From Bacteroidota bacterium (lineage in GTDB: Bacteria; Bacteroidota; Bacteroidia; Flavobacteriales; Flavobacteriaceae): a stretch of DNA of 64,000 bases. Shown piece after piece: positions 1-7,846 of the stretch. The notes under the pieces are model-generated. The model was given only the letters and a program-made list of their open reading frames with translations, did not search any database and was not told the DNA's origin. A program made the position numbers and the translations under genes. The DNA is taken from positions 62,001 through 126,000 of the forward strand of contig JAHJTN010000001.1 of the NCBI GenBank assembly GCA_018829465.1, given 5' to 3'. The first letter of the stretch is position 1, and each line of letters starts with the position of its first letter.

Positions 1-43
1 TAGTTAACGGTAATTTGATATTTTGAATTTGAAATTAAAAATT

Positions 44-367
44 ATGACATTAGAAGGAAAACATTCATTTGGAAGCATCGGGGAAACTCGTGTAACCTTT
101 GTGGAGAAAAACGTGGATGAAAAACGAAAAGATTTTCTCGAAAAACTATTAACTCACAACGGATTTGAAGTGGTCATAGATCCGGTCGTTAAAAAAGCAG
201 AAGAAGATCCGCAACTATACACTGTGGCCGTAACCGATATGGTGTTCAATCCGACTATTTGGATATATGGACGCAAACTTAAAACTTTAGACGGACACAA
301 AGTAACGCCTGCATACTGGGAACAAAAAGACACGCTTACGAATCCACAATACTGGAAAAATTCTTAG
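44..367 (+). CDS. conserved hypothetical protein, 107 aa
   Basis: Small soluble protein with no signal peptide or membrane segment. It is rich in charged residues, with an aromatic C-terminal third (IWIYGRK, PAYWEQK, PQYWKN). I chose the ATG at 44. An in-frame TTG at 23 would add seven residues but lies in AT-rich leader sequence. I do not recognise a characterised family; it resembles short uncharacterised Bacteroidota proteins. The next gene downstream has its own promoter box, so this one is probably a single gene or the end of an operon that starts left of the window. Function unknown. Confidence 0.7.
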   Translation: MTLEGKHSFGSIGETRVTFVEKNVDEKRKDFLEKLLTHNGFEVVIDPVVKKAEEDPQLYTVAVTDMVFNPTIWIYGRKLKTLDGHKVTPAYWEQKDTLTNPQYWKNS

Positions 368-457
368 CCTGCGGTTAGCCCTCCTATTTTACATCTGACC
401 ATTTTCATAGCTTGTTAAAATTTAACAAGTTAAAAACTATTGTGTAAAAGGTTTTTA

Positions 458-465
458 TAACTTTG
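458..465 (+). promoter_or_regulatory. -7 promoter box (TAACTTTG) of the DUF6503-like gene
   Basis: TAACTTTG fits the Bacteroidota housekeeping -7 consensus TAnnTTTG and lies 40 bases ahead of the ATG at 506. A TTG at 440-442 is the nearest -33 candidate, but its 15-base spacing is shorter than usual. Confidence 0.5.
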
Positions 466-505
466 TAGGAAACCCGCTATTTTATTCTAACCAAAATTAA
501 AACCA

Positions 506-1435
506 ATGAAAGCGACTCAAACCAACGTATCAAACACCATAAGATTTTTATTGATATTCTTTACGCTTTTGATGTTGAATGCCTGTCGCCAAAACGACGG
601 AAAAACACAACCGCAAGTTGTGGCCAACCAACAGGAACCACCTGAGATGGTACCCAAGAGTTGGATAGAAAACCGGGTGCACAAAGCCTCCGAAAAACTC
701 CAAAAAACAGCTGCGGGAAAAATAGTTTGGCAAGCAATGGAAGCGCATGGCGGGCTCAAAAAATACTATAAAAATGGCTATCTGTCTTTTCATTTCAACT
801 ATCAACCGCTAGGCGAAGGCGTTCCAAGAAATACGTACCAAGTGGTGGATACTTGGCGCAATTTGGCACGCCATAAAGAAGCCTTGGATACGAGTTTACA
901 ATACGGATGGAATGGAAAAGTAGCTTGGGAGGTCAAAAAAGATAGCACTTCCATCCCTTACAATACGCGATTTTGGGCACTCACTCCCTACTATTTTGCG
1001 GCCATCCCTTTTGTGTTGGAAGGTGCCGGTGTAAACTTGGAACAATTGCCCGACGAAAACTTCAAAAGTAAAACTTGGGATGTGGTCAAAGTAACCTTTG
1101 ATCCGGGAACCGGAGATGCACCCGACGATTACTACATATTGTATTTTGACAAAACGGACCATACGCTCGGAGTCATCAGGTATATCGTGAGCTATCCGGC
1201 ATATTTTAAGAAAGGCGAGCACATGCCCGAAAAATTTATGGATGTGATCGGCAAGCAAGTGGTTGATGGCATCGTTTTTCCCGAGGCTTACAAAACGTAC
1301 TGGCTGGGCAAAGACAACCAACCCACCCAATACATTACAGAAATCACGCTCAGTGAAGTTTCGTTTGTAAACAGTGTCCAAGCCGGCTATTTTGATCCGC
1401 CTGCAGGTGCTAAAATCATCGAAGGATTGGAGTAA
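506..1435 (+). CDS. DUF6503-like lipoprotein, 309 aa
   Basis: Probable cell-envelope lipoprotein. A hydrophobic N-terminal segment ends in a lipobox (LLMLNAC), so the mature protein would start at Cys27. The stretch after about residue 70 (KIVWQAMEAHGG) and the later repeated pattern of short beta strands resemble DUF6503 proteins, which are common in Flavobacteriia and have no known activity. The fold may be a LolA/LolB-like half-barrel, but that is inference. It has its own -7 box and is followed by about 250 bases without a gene. The length looks complete and I see no damage. Confidence 0.75.
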   Translation: MKATQTNVSNTIRFLLIFFTLLMLNACRQNDGKTQPQVVANQQEPPEMVPKSWIENRVHKASEKLQKTAAGKIVWQAMEAHGGLKKYYKNGYLSFHFNYQPLGEGVPRNTYQVVDTWRNLARHKEALDTSLQYGWNGKVAWEVKKDSTSIPYNTRFWALTPYYFAAIPFVLEGAGVNLEQLPDENFKSKTWDVVKVTFDPGTGDAPDDYYILYFDKTDHTLGVIRYIVSYPAYFKKGEHMPEKFMDVIGKQVVDGIVFPEAYKTYWLGKDNQPTQYITEITLSEVSFVNSVQAGYFDPPAGAKIIEGLE

Positions 1436-1689
1436 ATAATTGAGGAAATAGTTTTCGGCTTAATTTAAAAATTGAATACTTTCTAAACCCAAAAAAAGTG
1501 GTTTGGTGAGGTTGCATAATTTTTTCAGAAAGAACACAAAGAGATTTCGAAATACACAAAGTCAATCAAAATACCCTAACGGTTTATGTTTAATGCCGGT
1601 TTAGAGCAAATGCAATACGATGTAAAGAATGACAGGGAAAACTATTCAAGTTTTTTGCTGACTGTTTGAAGAACGCCTAGATCATACAA

Positions 1690-2139
1690 TTAAAAAGCGC
1701 AATTTTTGGGTAAGGGTTTTTGTAGGGCAAAATCGAGGGCAAAGTCAGCCTTTGTCTGGTTTTTCTCAAAACCTGTTGCCACACTTCCGCTAAAGACCTC
1801 TGTGCTGTATCCGGAAGTGTTCATGTGAACCCGAATGATTACCTTTTGATGTTGATCAATTTTAACTGGCCCACCCCATCGGGTAAAAGGTTGTTCATCG
1901 GAGTGACTGTGCATCAATATACGTCTGTAAAAAAGTGTTTGCCCGTTATCTGAAATTACTTCCCACCAATCTGCATACTGCTTGCATCCCAAATCGGGAC
2001 TCTTGATGCTAACTGAAAAACGGTAATGGTTCGGTTTGCCGGAAACCTCCACACCAAGAACCTCAGCTTGAGAATGGCTTTGGCCAAAACTGTGGGAAAC
2101 CGTCAGTATTAAAAAAGCAAATGCGAAAGACTTAAGCAT
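1690..2139 (-). CDS. secreted hypothetical protein, 149 aa
   Basis: An N-terminal signal peptide of about 19 residues (MLKSFAFAFLILTVSHSFG then QS) is followed by a beta-rich domain with two central Cys-aromatic patches (GCKQYADWWEV, HMNTSGYS) and a Cys close to the C-terminus. I do not recognise a family. The start is one base after the stop of the 65-aa membrane protein upstream, so the two are almost certainly co-transcribed from the promoter at 2356-2363. Function unknown; the context suggests a periplasmic or envelope role. Confidence 0.7.
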   Translation of the reverse strand: MLKSFAFAFLILTVSHSFGQSHSQAEVLGVEVSGKPNHYRFSVSIKSPDLGCKQYADWWEVISDNGQTLFYRRILMHSHSDEQPFTRWGGPVKIDQHQKVIIRVHMNTSGYSTEVFSGSVATGFEKNQTKADFALDFALQKPLPKNCAF

Positions 2140-2140
2140 C

Positions 2141-2338
2141 TCAAGATTTCATTTTATCTTTTATCGATTTGGAAATCAAATAAATAAAGATAATTACCAG
2201 CACACATAGCGAAACGATGGCACTGCCTAAAGCAATGGTACTGTCCTTGCTAAACGGATCGTTTAAATCCATTTGAACCAAATTAAAAACGGCTAAAGCC
2301 AAAGCCAACAATGCCAATAAATACCAAACTACACGCAT
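2141..2338 (-). CDS. small two-helix membrane protein, 65 aa
   Basis: Two hydrophobic segments (about residues 4-21 and 36-56) flank a short acidic loop (DLNDPFSKD), and the C-terminus is lysine-rich. It is the first gene of a two-gene operon with the secreted protein downstream. A TAAATTTG box lies at 2356-2363, giving a leader of only about a dozen bases. The family is not recognised. The size and position fit a small inner-membrane accessory protein, but no function can be assigned. Confidence 0.65.
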   Translation of the reverse strand: MRVVWYLLALLALALAVFNLVQMDLNDPFSKDSTIALGSAIVSLCVLVIIFIYLISKSIKDKMKS

Positions 2339-2355
2339 ATTTCAAAAATTTTATG

Positions 2356-2363
2356 CAAATTTA
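2356..2363 (-). promoter_or_regulatory. -7 promoter box (TAAATTTG) for the 65-aa/149-aa operon
   Basis: Read on the minus strand the bases are TAAATTTG, matching TAnnTTTG. The ATG at 2338 follows about 18 bases later. Confidence 0.5.
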
Positions 2364-2423
2364 GTTATTATAGTTTACAATAAATGCTGTTTCATCAAGC
2401 TTCGTCTGCAAACAACAACGAGC

Positions 2424-3005
2424 CTATGCAAACAAGTCCTTGACATTGGCCGCAAAAAGTTTGACCGCAATAGCCATCAGGATAATGCCAAATACTTTCC
2501 GGATAATGTTGATGCCCGATTTGCCAAACATGCGTTCTATTTTGGCAGAAGATTTTAATACAATATACACAAAAACCGAATTGATCAGAATAGCAATGCC
2601 GATGTTGACGGCTTGAAATTCGGCTCGCAATGACAGGATGGACGTCATGGTACCGGCACCGGCGATAAGCGGAAAAGCTATCGGCACTATGGAAGCCGTT
2701 TCCGGAGCCTCGTCTTTGTAGAGCGTGATACCCAAAATCATTTCAAGTGAAAGAAAAAACAAGACAAATGAACCCGCAACCGCAAAGGAATTTACATCAA
2801 TGCCTATAAACTTTAAGATTTCTTCGCCCAAAAACATAAAAAGAATCATGATGATGGCAGCAACGATGGTCGCTTTTTCAGACTGAATGTGTCCAACTTT
2901 TTTTCGAAGTTCAATTATAATAGGAATGCTGCCAATGATGTCTATCACAGCAAACAAAATCATACCGGAGGTCGCAATTTCTTTCCAACTAATGCCCATA
3001 TTCAA
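2424..3005 (-). CDS. MarC family (UPF0056) integral membrane protein
   Basis: Polytopic inner-membrane protein of 193 residues with about six hydrophobic helices, matching MarC/YchE-type UPF0056 proteins in length and pattern. Typical features are an early helix with FAVIDIIGSIPI, a KATIVAA segment, and the PIAFPLIAGAGTM motif near residue 107. MarC was once tied to multiple antibiotic resistance, but that role has been withdrawn and the transport substrate is unknown. A second Met two codons in (2999) is an equally good start, because the -7 box at 3014-3021 would leave almost no leader before 3005. It is monocistronic. Confidence 0.9.
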   Translation of the reverse strand: MNMGISWKEIATSGMILFAVIDIIGSIPIIIELRKKVGHIQSEKATIVAAIIMILFMFLGEEILKFIGIDVNSFAVAGSFVLFFLSLEMILGITLYKDEAPETASIVPIAFPLIAGAGTMTSILSLRAEFQAVNIGIAILINSVFVYIVLKSSAKIERMFGKSGINIIRKVFGIILMAIAVKLFAANVKDLFA

Positions 3006-3013
3006 ATTTTTCG

Positions 3014-3021
3014 CAAAAGTA
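3014..3021 (-). promoter_or_regulatory. -7 promoter box (TACTTTTG) for marC-family gene
   Basis: Minus-strand TACTTTTG matches TAnnTTTG and sits only 9-15 bases before the two possible starts, which favours the second ATG (2999). Confidence 0.45.
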
Positions 3022-3113
3022 GTTATTCAAAACCAAATGACATCTTAGATATTGGGTTAATTTACCGTTATCATTTACTAACAGAAAAAAGACAATTCAA
3101 ATTAGCAAACCAC

Positions 3114-3659
3114 TCATGCAGAGGCGTTTTCGAAAAAACTAAAAACGTTGTTGCTGTAACTTCGGGAATTCACATAGTGTGGCAGTGTTTTCACATCAGT
3201 ACGTTTGCTGTGTTCCAAAATCAAAAGACCATCCGGCATCAGCAGCTTTCTTTCGAAGACAATTTTCGGAATCTTCTGATACACTTCATCGCCAATATCG
3301 TAAGGTGGATCGACAAAAATAACGTCCCACTTTTGAGAGGTCTTTTCCAAAAAAACAATCAAATCTGCCTGTTGCGCTACAATTGGAAAATCGAATGCGG
3401 TGGCTGTGCTTTTTACAAAGGCAACACATTTCCTGTCTGCATCCACAGCATCTATGTGCAATACGCCTCGTGAGGCAAACTCAAAAGCAATGCTTCCTGT
3501 GCCTGTACACAAATCCAATACGCGTATTTCATCGAAATAAACTTGGTTGTTCAGCAAATTAAATAGAGCTTCTTTGGCAAAATCTGTTGTCGGTCTGACC
3601 GGAAGATTTTTAGGTATTTGTAGTTTTCGACCCTTGTGGGTGCCAGATATAATTCTCAT
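3114..3659 (-). CDS. rsmD: 16S rRNA (guanine(966)-N(2))-methyltransferase RsmD
   Basis: SAM-dependent methyltransferase that modifies G966 of 16S rRNA in the small-subunit head. The 181 residues show the RsmD signature RPTTDFAKEALFN (22-34), the SAM-binding glycine loop LDLCTGTGSIAFE (48-60), and the catalytic DPPYD motif (117-121). Length is normal. It starts three bases after the DUF3822 gene ends, and that gene overlaps the one before it, so rsmD is third in a three-gene operon. Confidence 0.95.
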   Translation of the reverse strand: MRIISGTHKGRKLQIPKNLPVRPTTDFAKEALFNLLNNQVYFDEIRVLDLCTGTGSIAFEFASRGVLHIDAVDADRKCVAFVKSTATAFDFPIVAQQADLIVFLEKTSQKWDVIFVDPPYDIGDEVYQKIPKIVFERKLLMPDGLLILEHSKRTDVKTLPHYVNSRSYSNNVFSFFENASA

Positions 3660-3662
3660 GAT

Positions 3663-4454
3663 TTAGGCGTGCATCAAAATAAAATTTTTGGTGTTTTCGG
3701 TGTCTGTTTGGCGGTTGTTTATTACGTCCGAATCAACCGGCAAGTAAACTTTTATCAAATCGATTAATTCATCTTTACCGCTGAAATCTCCTAAGAGAAT
3801 CAATCCGTAATCGGCATTAAAATGGATTCTTTGCATACAAAATAAGGTGAAATACAGCACGTCTTCAGCTGTGGTGTATGCAAATTGGTTGTAGAGTTGC
3901 AGTTTGCCGTTTTTGACAGCCACACATTCAAACTGATGATGGTCAAAATGCAAATAAACCTGCTCACGTTGCATGCCTGCTTCTTTGTTCAAAATGTTTT
4001 CGACCAAAACTGTTGCATGGTGCTTGTATTGAAAAGTGCCAAAGGCGTCAATAAAAAAATTGTTGATGTTTACAAAAGGCAGATAGACATTTACCATGTC
4101 GTTGTTGTTGATGATGTCGTAAGATATAAAATCTGTAGGCATCAAGGCTACATTAAATTTGAGATAATCTGCCAAATGGGCTTCTTTAAAAAAGGCTTTG
4201 GGCACAAAAGAAGACCAGTCGTTTTTGTGAATCACCGTCAATTGGTCAAAGTCTTTAACGGATATCGATTTTTCGGTAAAAAAGTCTGAAAGCGCATCGA
4301 GCAATTCTGAGGGCTGTGAAACTTTTATGTCCTTTTTAGTGACTTGAGACACTCCATCCGGGGCTCGAACAAAAAAAGAAAGTCCGGTCAAACTCACTTG
4401 AACGGACAAACTTTTATGATACTGTAAGGTTTTGCTACTCGTCGTTGCTACCAT
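3663..4454 (-). CDS. DUF3822 family protein, 263 aa
   Basis: Soluble protein of the Bacteroidota-specific DUF3822 family. The sequence looks like a duplicated actin-like (ASKHA) fold: alternating beta strands, with segments such as LSFFVRAPDG near the N-terminus and YGLILLGDFSGKDELIDLI near the C-terminus. Its partner and activity are unknown. Its start overlaps the end of the upstream membrane-protein gene by 20 bases and rsmD follows after three bases, so the three genes are translated from one mRNA. The association with rsmD points loosely to housekeeping or ribosome-related work; that is inference. Confidence 0.85.
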   Translation of the reverse strand: MVATTSSKTLQYHKSLSVQVSLTGLSFFVRAPDGVSQVTKKDIKVSQPSELLDALSDFFTEKSISVKDFDQLTVIHKNDWSSFVPKAFFKEAHLADYLKFNVALMPTDFISYDIINNNDMVNVYLPFVNINNFFIDAFGTFQYKHHATVLVENILNKEAGMQREQVYLHFDHHQFECVAVKNGKLQLYNQFAYTTAEDVLYFTLFCMQRIHFNADYGLILLGDFSGKDELIDLIKVYLPVDSDVINNRQTDTENTKNFILMHA

Positions 4455-5085
4455 AGTTTTTGGGCCAGTTCCCGTTGGTGTTTACCTCCGTGAGCGAGCC
4501 CACGCGTAGGTGCGTACCGTTTACACCGTCAACAGAAACTACTTGATTTTCTTGGACTAACAAATTGGAATCCTGATCAAATAGAATGTCGTTTTTAGCG
4601 GCTTTCACTTCAAAAACGGGAATTTTGATGTTGTTCTGCTCTAAAAAACCGGCTTTTAAATCGAATTTTTTACTGACGCCTTCAATAGGGATGTTGGCCA
4701 TAGTTTTGTATCGGTCAGAATTCTTAAAGAGCGAGTCTTTAACAGATGCATAACCCAAGGTATCAACTATAACAATGTCTTTCAATGTAGTGACACCGTA
4801 TCTTTTGGTCATTACTTCATCTACAATGCTGGAGTCTCTTCTTTGGGTGATGGTAAACCTGGCAGTATCAATAAATTTAACCAGGCTGTCAAAAGAAGGT
4901 GCAAAATATCCGGTGACGGTTCTGTGTGCCAATTGGGCAACACGTATATCTTTGAGGTTTTCTATGACTTTGGCATAACGCACTTGTTTTACCTTGTTAA
5001 ACGCTACTGGTCCGGTAACGGAATTGTAAACCAAATAGGCCAGTCCGAAGATAACTAACCATAAGAAAAGGCGTAAAATTTTCAT
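4435..5085 (-). CDS. membrane-anchored hypothetical protein, 216 aa
   Basis: One N-terminal membrane anchor (about residues 4-22) is followed by a soluble, probably periplasmic region. The region begins with a helical stretch (YAKVIENLKDIRVAQLAHR) resembling the start of pilin-like or DUF-type flavobacterial envelope proteins. No enzyme motif is visible. It is the first gene of the operon with the DUF3822 protein and rsmD. A TAAATTTG box lies at 5118-5125. I do not recognise a named family beyond conserved flavobacterial hypothetical proteins. Confidence 0.75.
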   Translation of the reverse strand: MKILRLFLWLVIFGLAYLVYNSVTGPVAFNKVKQVRYAKVIENLKDIRVAQLAHRTVTGYFAPSFDSLVKFIDTARFTITQRRDSSIVDEVMTKRYGVTTLKDIVIVDTLGYASVKDSLFKNSDRYKTMANIPIEGVSKKFDLKAGFLEQNNIKIPVFEVKAAKNDILFDQDSNLLVQENQVVSVDGVNGTHLRVGSLTEVNTNGNWPKNYGSNDE

Positions 5086-5117
5086 TTTTGTTGTGTTTTT
5101 CAGTTTTTGATGATAGG

Positions 5118-5125
5118 CAAATTTA
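5118..5125 (-). promoter_or_regulatory. -7 promoter box (TAAATTTG) for the membrane protein-DUF3822-rsmD operon
   Basis: Minus-strand TAAATTTG, about 33 bases before the ATG at 5085. It lies in the 197-base divergent gap shared with the DUF2911 gene. Confidence 0.5.
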
Positions 5126-5282
5126 CATTTTTTTTTTAATCATTCACTTTTATTTAAAATTTTCAGCAGGAAAAAAAAGTTAAAAAATTCTACTTGCTTG
5201 TTTTTTGCCAATTTATCAGTGTTTTCTGCAAAATTGATAATTTTTAAATATTTTTACACAAACAAACCAAAATTCAACAACC

Positions 5283-6134
5283 ATGAAAAATTTTAAATAC
5301 GTTTGCTTCTCGGTAATGGGCTTACTGAGCTTTCTTTCGGCCTCTGCACAAATAGAAACACCTGCACCCAGCCCTTTTTCTAAAACCGAACAAATGGTAG
5401 GGCTCACAAAGGTTACTCTGGAATATTCCAGACCTTCCATGAGAGAACGCAAAATCTTTGGTGACCTTGTACCTTGGGAACAGCTATGGAGAACAGGAGC
5501 CAACGCCAATACCAAAATTACCTTTTCAGACGATGTGGTCATAGACGGAAAAACCTTAGCTGCCGGTACCTACGCCCTGTTTTCAAAACCGGATCCGGCA
5601 TTTTGGGAGTTGATTTTTTATACAGATACTAACAATGGTGGGCTGCCTGCCAAATGGGATGAGTCCAAAGTAGCCCTTCGGGTGATGGCGGATATGGAAG
5701 AATTTCCCGTTCCGGTAGAAACTTTTACCATTGCCTTTGGCGATCTTACCAATAGCAGTGCCTCACTCATCCTTATTTGGGAAGAATTCTATGCAAAAAT
5801 GAAGTTTGAAGTGCCCACCAAAGAAAAAGCTATGGCCAGTATCCAAAAAGTGATGAACGGGCCGTCTGCAGGAGATTATTTCGCAGCAGCCCAATACTAT
5901 TTTGAATCGGGCGAAGACTTCAAACAAGCTTTGGATTGGGTAAACAAATCCATTGCGTTGGCCACTTCTGAACAATTCTGGGTTTTTCGACTAAAATCTC
6001 AAATTCAAGCCGAATTGGGCGATTTTAAAGGGGCAATTGCTACTGCCCAAAAATCGCTCGAACTCTCCGAAAAAGCCGGCAATAAAGATTATGTAAAACT
6101 CAACAAAGACGCCATTGCCGCATGGCGTAATTAA
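5283..6134 (+). CDS. DUF2911 protein with C-terminal TPR region, 283 aa
   Basis: Secreted protein. The signal peptide ends in SASA, then Q. The DUF2911 domain spans about residues 30-165, with typical elements RPSMRERKIFGDLVPW, LWRTGANANT and GTYALFSKP. The C-terminal 110 residues are helical and resemble two or three tetratricopeptide-type repeats (YYFESGEDFKQALDWVNKS; ELGDFKGAIATAQKSLELS), which usually bind proteins. DUF2911 proteins are widespread in Bacteroidota envelopes with no established activity. The gene is divergent from the rsmD operon and stands alone. Confidence 0.9.
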   Translation: MKNFKYVCFSVMGLLSFLSASAQIETPAPSPFSKTEQMVGLTKVTLEYSRPSMRERKIFGDLVPWEQLWRTGANANTKITFSDDVVIDGKTLAAGTYALFSKPDPAFWELIFYTDTNNGGLPAKWDESKVALRVMADMEEFPVPVETFTIAFGDLTNSSASLILIWEEFYAKMKFEVPTKEKAMASIQKVMNGPSAGDYFAAAQYYFESGEDFKQALDWVNKSIALATSEQFWVFRLKSQIQAELGDFKGAIATAQKSLELSEKAGNKDYVKLNKDAIAAWRN

Positions 6135-6230
6135 AAAAGCACAGACAACGGTTTGAAGCTTTCCGCTTTCCCATGTCAATGCATCCAAAAAAGTACAAAC
6201 GCTTTTGGAATATTGTTTTATACAAGACCG

Positions 6231-6562
6231 ATGAAAGAAGAAGACAGAAGAAGTTTTGAAGATGCCCTGCGTATTGCTATCGAAAAAACTAAAAACAGTA
6301 TAGATTTCTATAGAGATTTATCCAAACCCGTGGCACCTGACGATGCCATAGGGCGCGTTTCTCGTATGGATGCCATCAACAATGGTAGCATTAACAAGGC
6401 TGCTTTGGAGAAGGCTGAAAAAAATTGGAAAAACTCAATTTGGCACTGCAAAATATAGATGATCCCGATTTTGGCACCTGTGCCAAATGCAACCAAAACA
6501 TTCCTCTACAAAGACTCCTCGCAGTTCCCGAAAGCAGATTTTGCATGAGTTGCGCTGTGTAA
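6231..6562 (+). pseudogene. DksA/TraR-type C4 zinc-finger gene split by a -1 frameshift
   Basis: The frame starting at ATG 6231 encodes an acidic coiled-coil half (to about 6417) and then runs into a stop at 6456-6458. If one extra A is placed in the seven-A run at 6418-6424, the reading continues in the next frame to the TAA at 6560-6562. The restored half contains a perfect C-x2-C-x17-C-x2-C zinc finger (CAKC ... CMSC), the hallmark of DksA/TraR proteins that bind the RNA polymerase secondary channel. The restored length is about 110 residues, normal for short TraR-like members. The fault is either a homopolymer sequencing error, a true inactivating mutation, or slippage on the A-run. The Rrf2 gene follows closely. 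Confidence 0.85.
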
Positions 6563-6573
6563 AATTTAATTTC

Positions 6574-6587
6574 GGACAAATTTGTCC
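6574..6587. promoter_or_regulatory. candidate Rrf2 operator: perfect 14-bp palindrome
   Basis: GGACAAATTTGTCC is a perfect inverted repeat. It covers the -33 element (TTTG, 6581-6584) of the promoter that precedes the Rrf2 gene, the right place for an autorepressor site. The assignment to the Rrf2 protein is inference. Confidence 0.6.
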
Positions 6588-6611
6588 TTTATTGTTTTTT
6601 TCTTATCTTTG
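6581..6611 (+). promoter_or_regulatory. promoter of the Rrf2-ric operon
   Basis: The -33 TTTG (6581-6584) and -7 TATCTTTG (6604-6611) are separated by 19 bases, a textbook Bacteroidota promoter. Transcription should start near 6617, about 11 bases ahead of the ATG at 6629. Confidence 0.75.
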
Positions 6612-6628
6612 TATCAAAATTACAGCCT

Positions 6629-7069
6629 ATGTTTTCCAAAGCTTGCGAGTATGCCATTCGGGCCACGCTTCACATAGCAGCTCATGCTTCTATAGAAAAT
6701 AAAATTTCCATCAAAGAAATTGCTTCGGCTATAGACTCGCCGGTAGCTTTTACCGCCAAAATATTGCAGCAACTGGTCAAAAATAATATAGTGGAATCTA
6801 CTAAAGGACCAAGCGGTGGTTTTTTTGTTTTGGAAGAAACTACCCACAAAACACATTTGGGTGACATCGTACAAGCCATAGACGGAGATGCGATTTTTAG
6901 AGGTTGTGGTCTGGGTTTAGCTACTTGTGACGCTGAGTGTCCCTGTCCCGTACACAACCAATTTCTGAGTATTAGAAATGACCTGAGTGCTATGTTGCAA
7001 GGCACCACCTTGTTCGATTTGATGGATGGTCTGCACAAGGGGGAAACTTTTTTAAAGCGCGTTTCCTGA
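6629..7069 (+). CDS. Rrf2 family transcriptional regulator (NsrR/IscR-like)
   Basis: DNA-binding regulator of 146 residues. A winged helix-turn-helix fills the first 75 residues, with ISIKEIASAI and the wing sequence KGPSGGF. The C-terminal half carries a cysteine cluster at 93, 100, 104 and 106 (C-x6-C-x3-C-x1-C), in the region where NsrR, IscR and RirA bind an iron-sulfur cluster, but with different spacing. It is the first gene of an operon with ric and a polytopic membrane protein, so the likely signal is nitric oxide or iron-sulfur damage. It probably represses its own operon through the palindrome at 6574-6587; this is inference from position. Confidence 0.9.
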   Translation: MFSKACEYAIRATLHIAAHASIENKISIKEIASAIDSPVAFTAKILQQLVKNNIVESTKGPSGGFFVLEETTHKTHLGDIVQAIDGDAIFRGCGLGLATCDAECPCPVHNQFLSIRNDLSAMLQGTTLFDLMDGLHKGETFLKRVS

Positions 7070-7099
7070 ACAATTTATATCTCATTTAAAATAAACATC

Positions 7100-7828
7100 A
7101 TGAATATTACTGCACAAGCTATGATTGGCGAATTGGTAGCCAAAGACTACCGCACCGCCACGGTTTTTAAAAAACACAAAATAGACTTTTGCTGCAACGG
7201 CGGCCGAAGCATTGCAGAAGCCTGCGAAAAGAAAAAAATAGACAGCCAAACTTTGCTTACGCAACTACAGGAGGCTGTGCAATCTGGAAATTCGGAGCGT
7301 ATAGATTTTCAAACTTGGCCGGCAGATTTGTTGATTGACTATATCGAAAAAAAACACCACCGCTACGTAGAAGAGCGCATTCCTATTTTGAAGGAATTTC
7401 TTCAGAAGGTAGCCACGGTCCACGGGCACCACAGAACGGAATTGCTTGAAGTTAGGGCAGAGTTTGATGCTGCCTCGGCTGCTTTGGCGGCGCACATGAA
7501 AAAAGAAGAAATCATCTTATTTCCCTATATCAAAAAAATGCTGCAAGCCAAATCAGCAAACAAGGCTCCACAGCTACCTCCTTTTGGTTCCGTAGAAAAT
7601 CCCATTAAAATGATGCATCAAGAACACGATACAGAAGGCGAACGTTTCCGGAAAATTGAACAACTCACCAACGATTATCAGCCCCCTGAGGAAGCTTGTA
7701 ATACCTACAGGGTAAGTTATGCCATGCTAAAAGAATTTCAGGACGATCTGCACCAACACATCCATCTGGAAAACAACATATTGTTCCCTAAAGCCATTGC
7801 CTTGGAAGCTGAATTGACCGGCTGCTAA
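7100..7828 (+). CDS. ric: iron-sulfur cluster repair di-iron protein RIC (YtfE/ScdA)
   Basis: Cytoplasmic di-iron protein that helps restore iron-sulfur clusters damaged by nitric oxide or oxidants. The 242 residues show the ScdA N-terminal domain (about 1-60) with the CCNGG motif (C31, C32), then a hemerythrin-like four-helix domain with iron-ligand histidines and glutamates in HHRYVEER, HGHHRTEL, HMKKEE, HQEHDTEGER and HIHLENN. Length matches E. coli YtfE (about 220) and S. aureus ScdA. It lies 30 bases behind the Rrf2 gene and 18 ahead of the membrane protein, in one operon. Confidence 0.95.
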   Translation: MNITAQAMIGELVAKDYRTATVFKKHKIDFCCNGGRSIAEACEKKKIDSQTLLTQLQEAVQSGNSERIDFQTWPADLLIDYIEKKHHRYVEERIPILKEFLQKVATVHGHHRTELLEVRAEFDAASAALAAHMKKEEIILFPYIKKMLQAKSANKAPQLPPFGSVENPIKMMHQEHDTEGERFRKIEQLTNDYQPPEEACNTYRVSYAMLKEFQDDLHQHIHLENNILFPKAIALEAELTGC

Positions 7829-7846
7829 AAGTTTGACTACTTTCGT

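Noticed and set aside
896-1381. 161-aa minus-strand frame inside the DUF6503-like gene
   Set aside because: Antisense shadow; the plus-strand gene has a lipobox and its own promoter.
1436-1689. Possible small gene or RNA in the 250-base gap
   Set aside because: No frame with plausible codon content, no stem-loop of note, no similarity to known RNA that I can recognise.
2889-3473. 194-aa plus-strand frame across the marC-rsmD junction
   Set aside because: It spans two well-supported minus-strand genes and the promoter between them; the amino acid composition is that of a random shadow.
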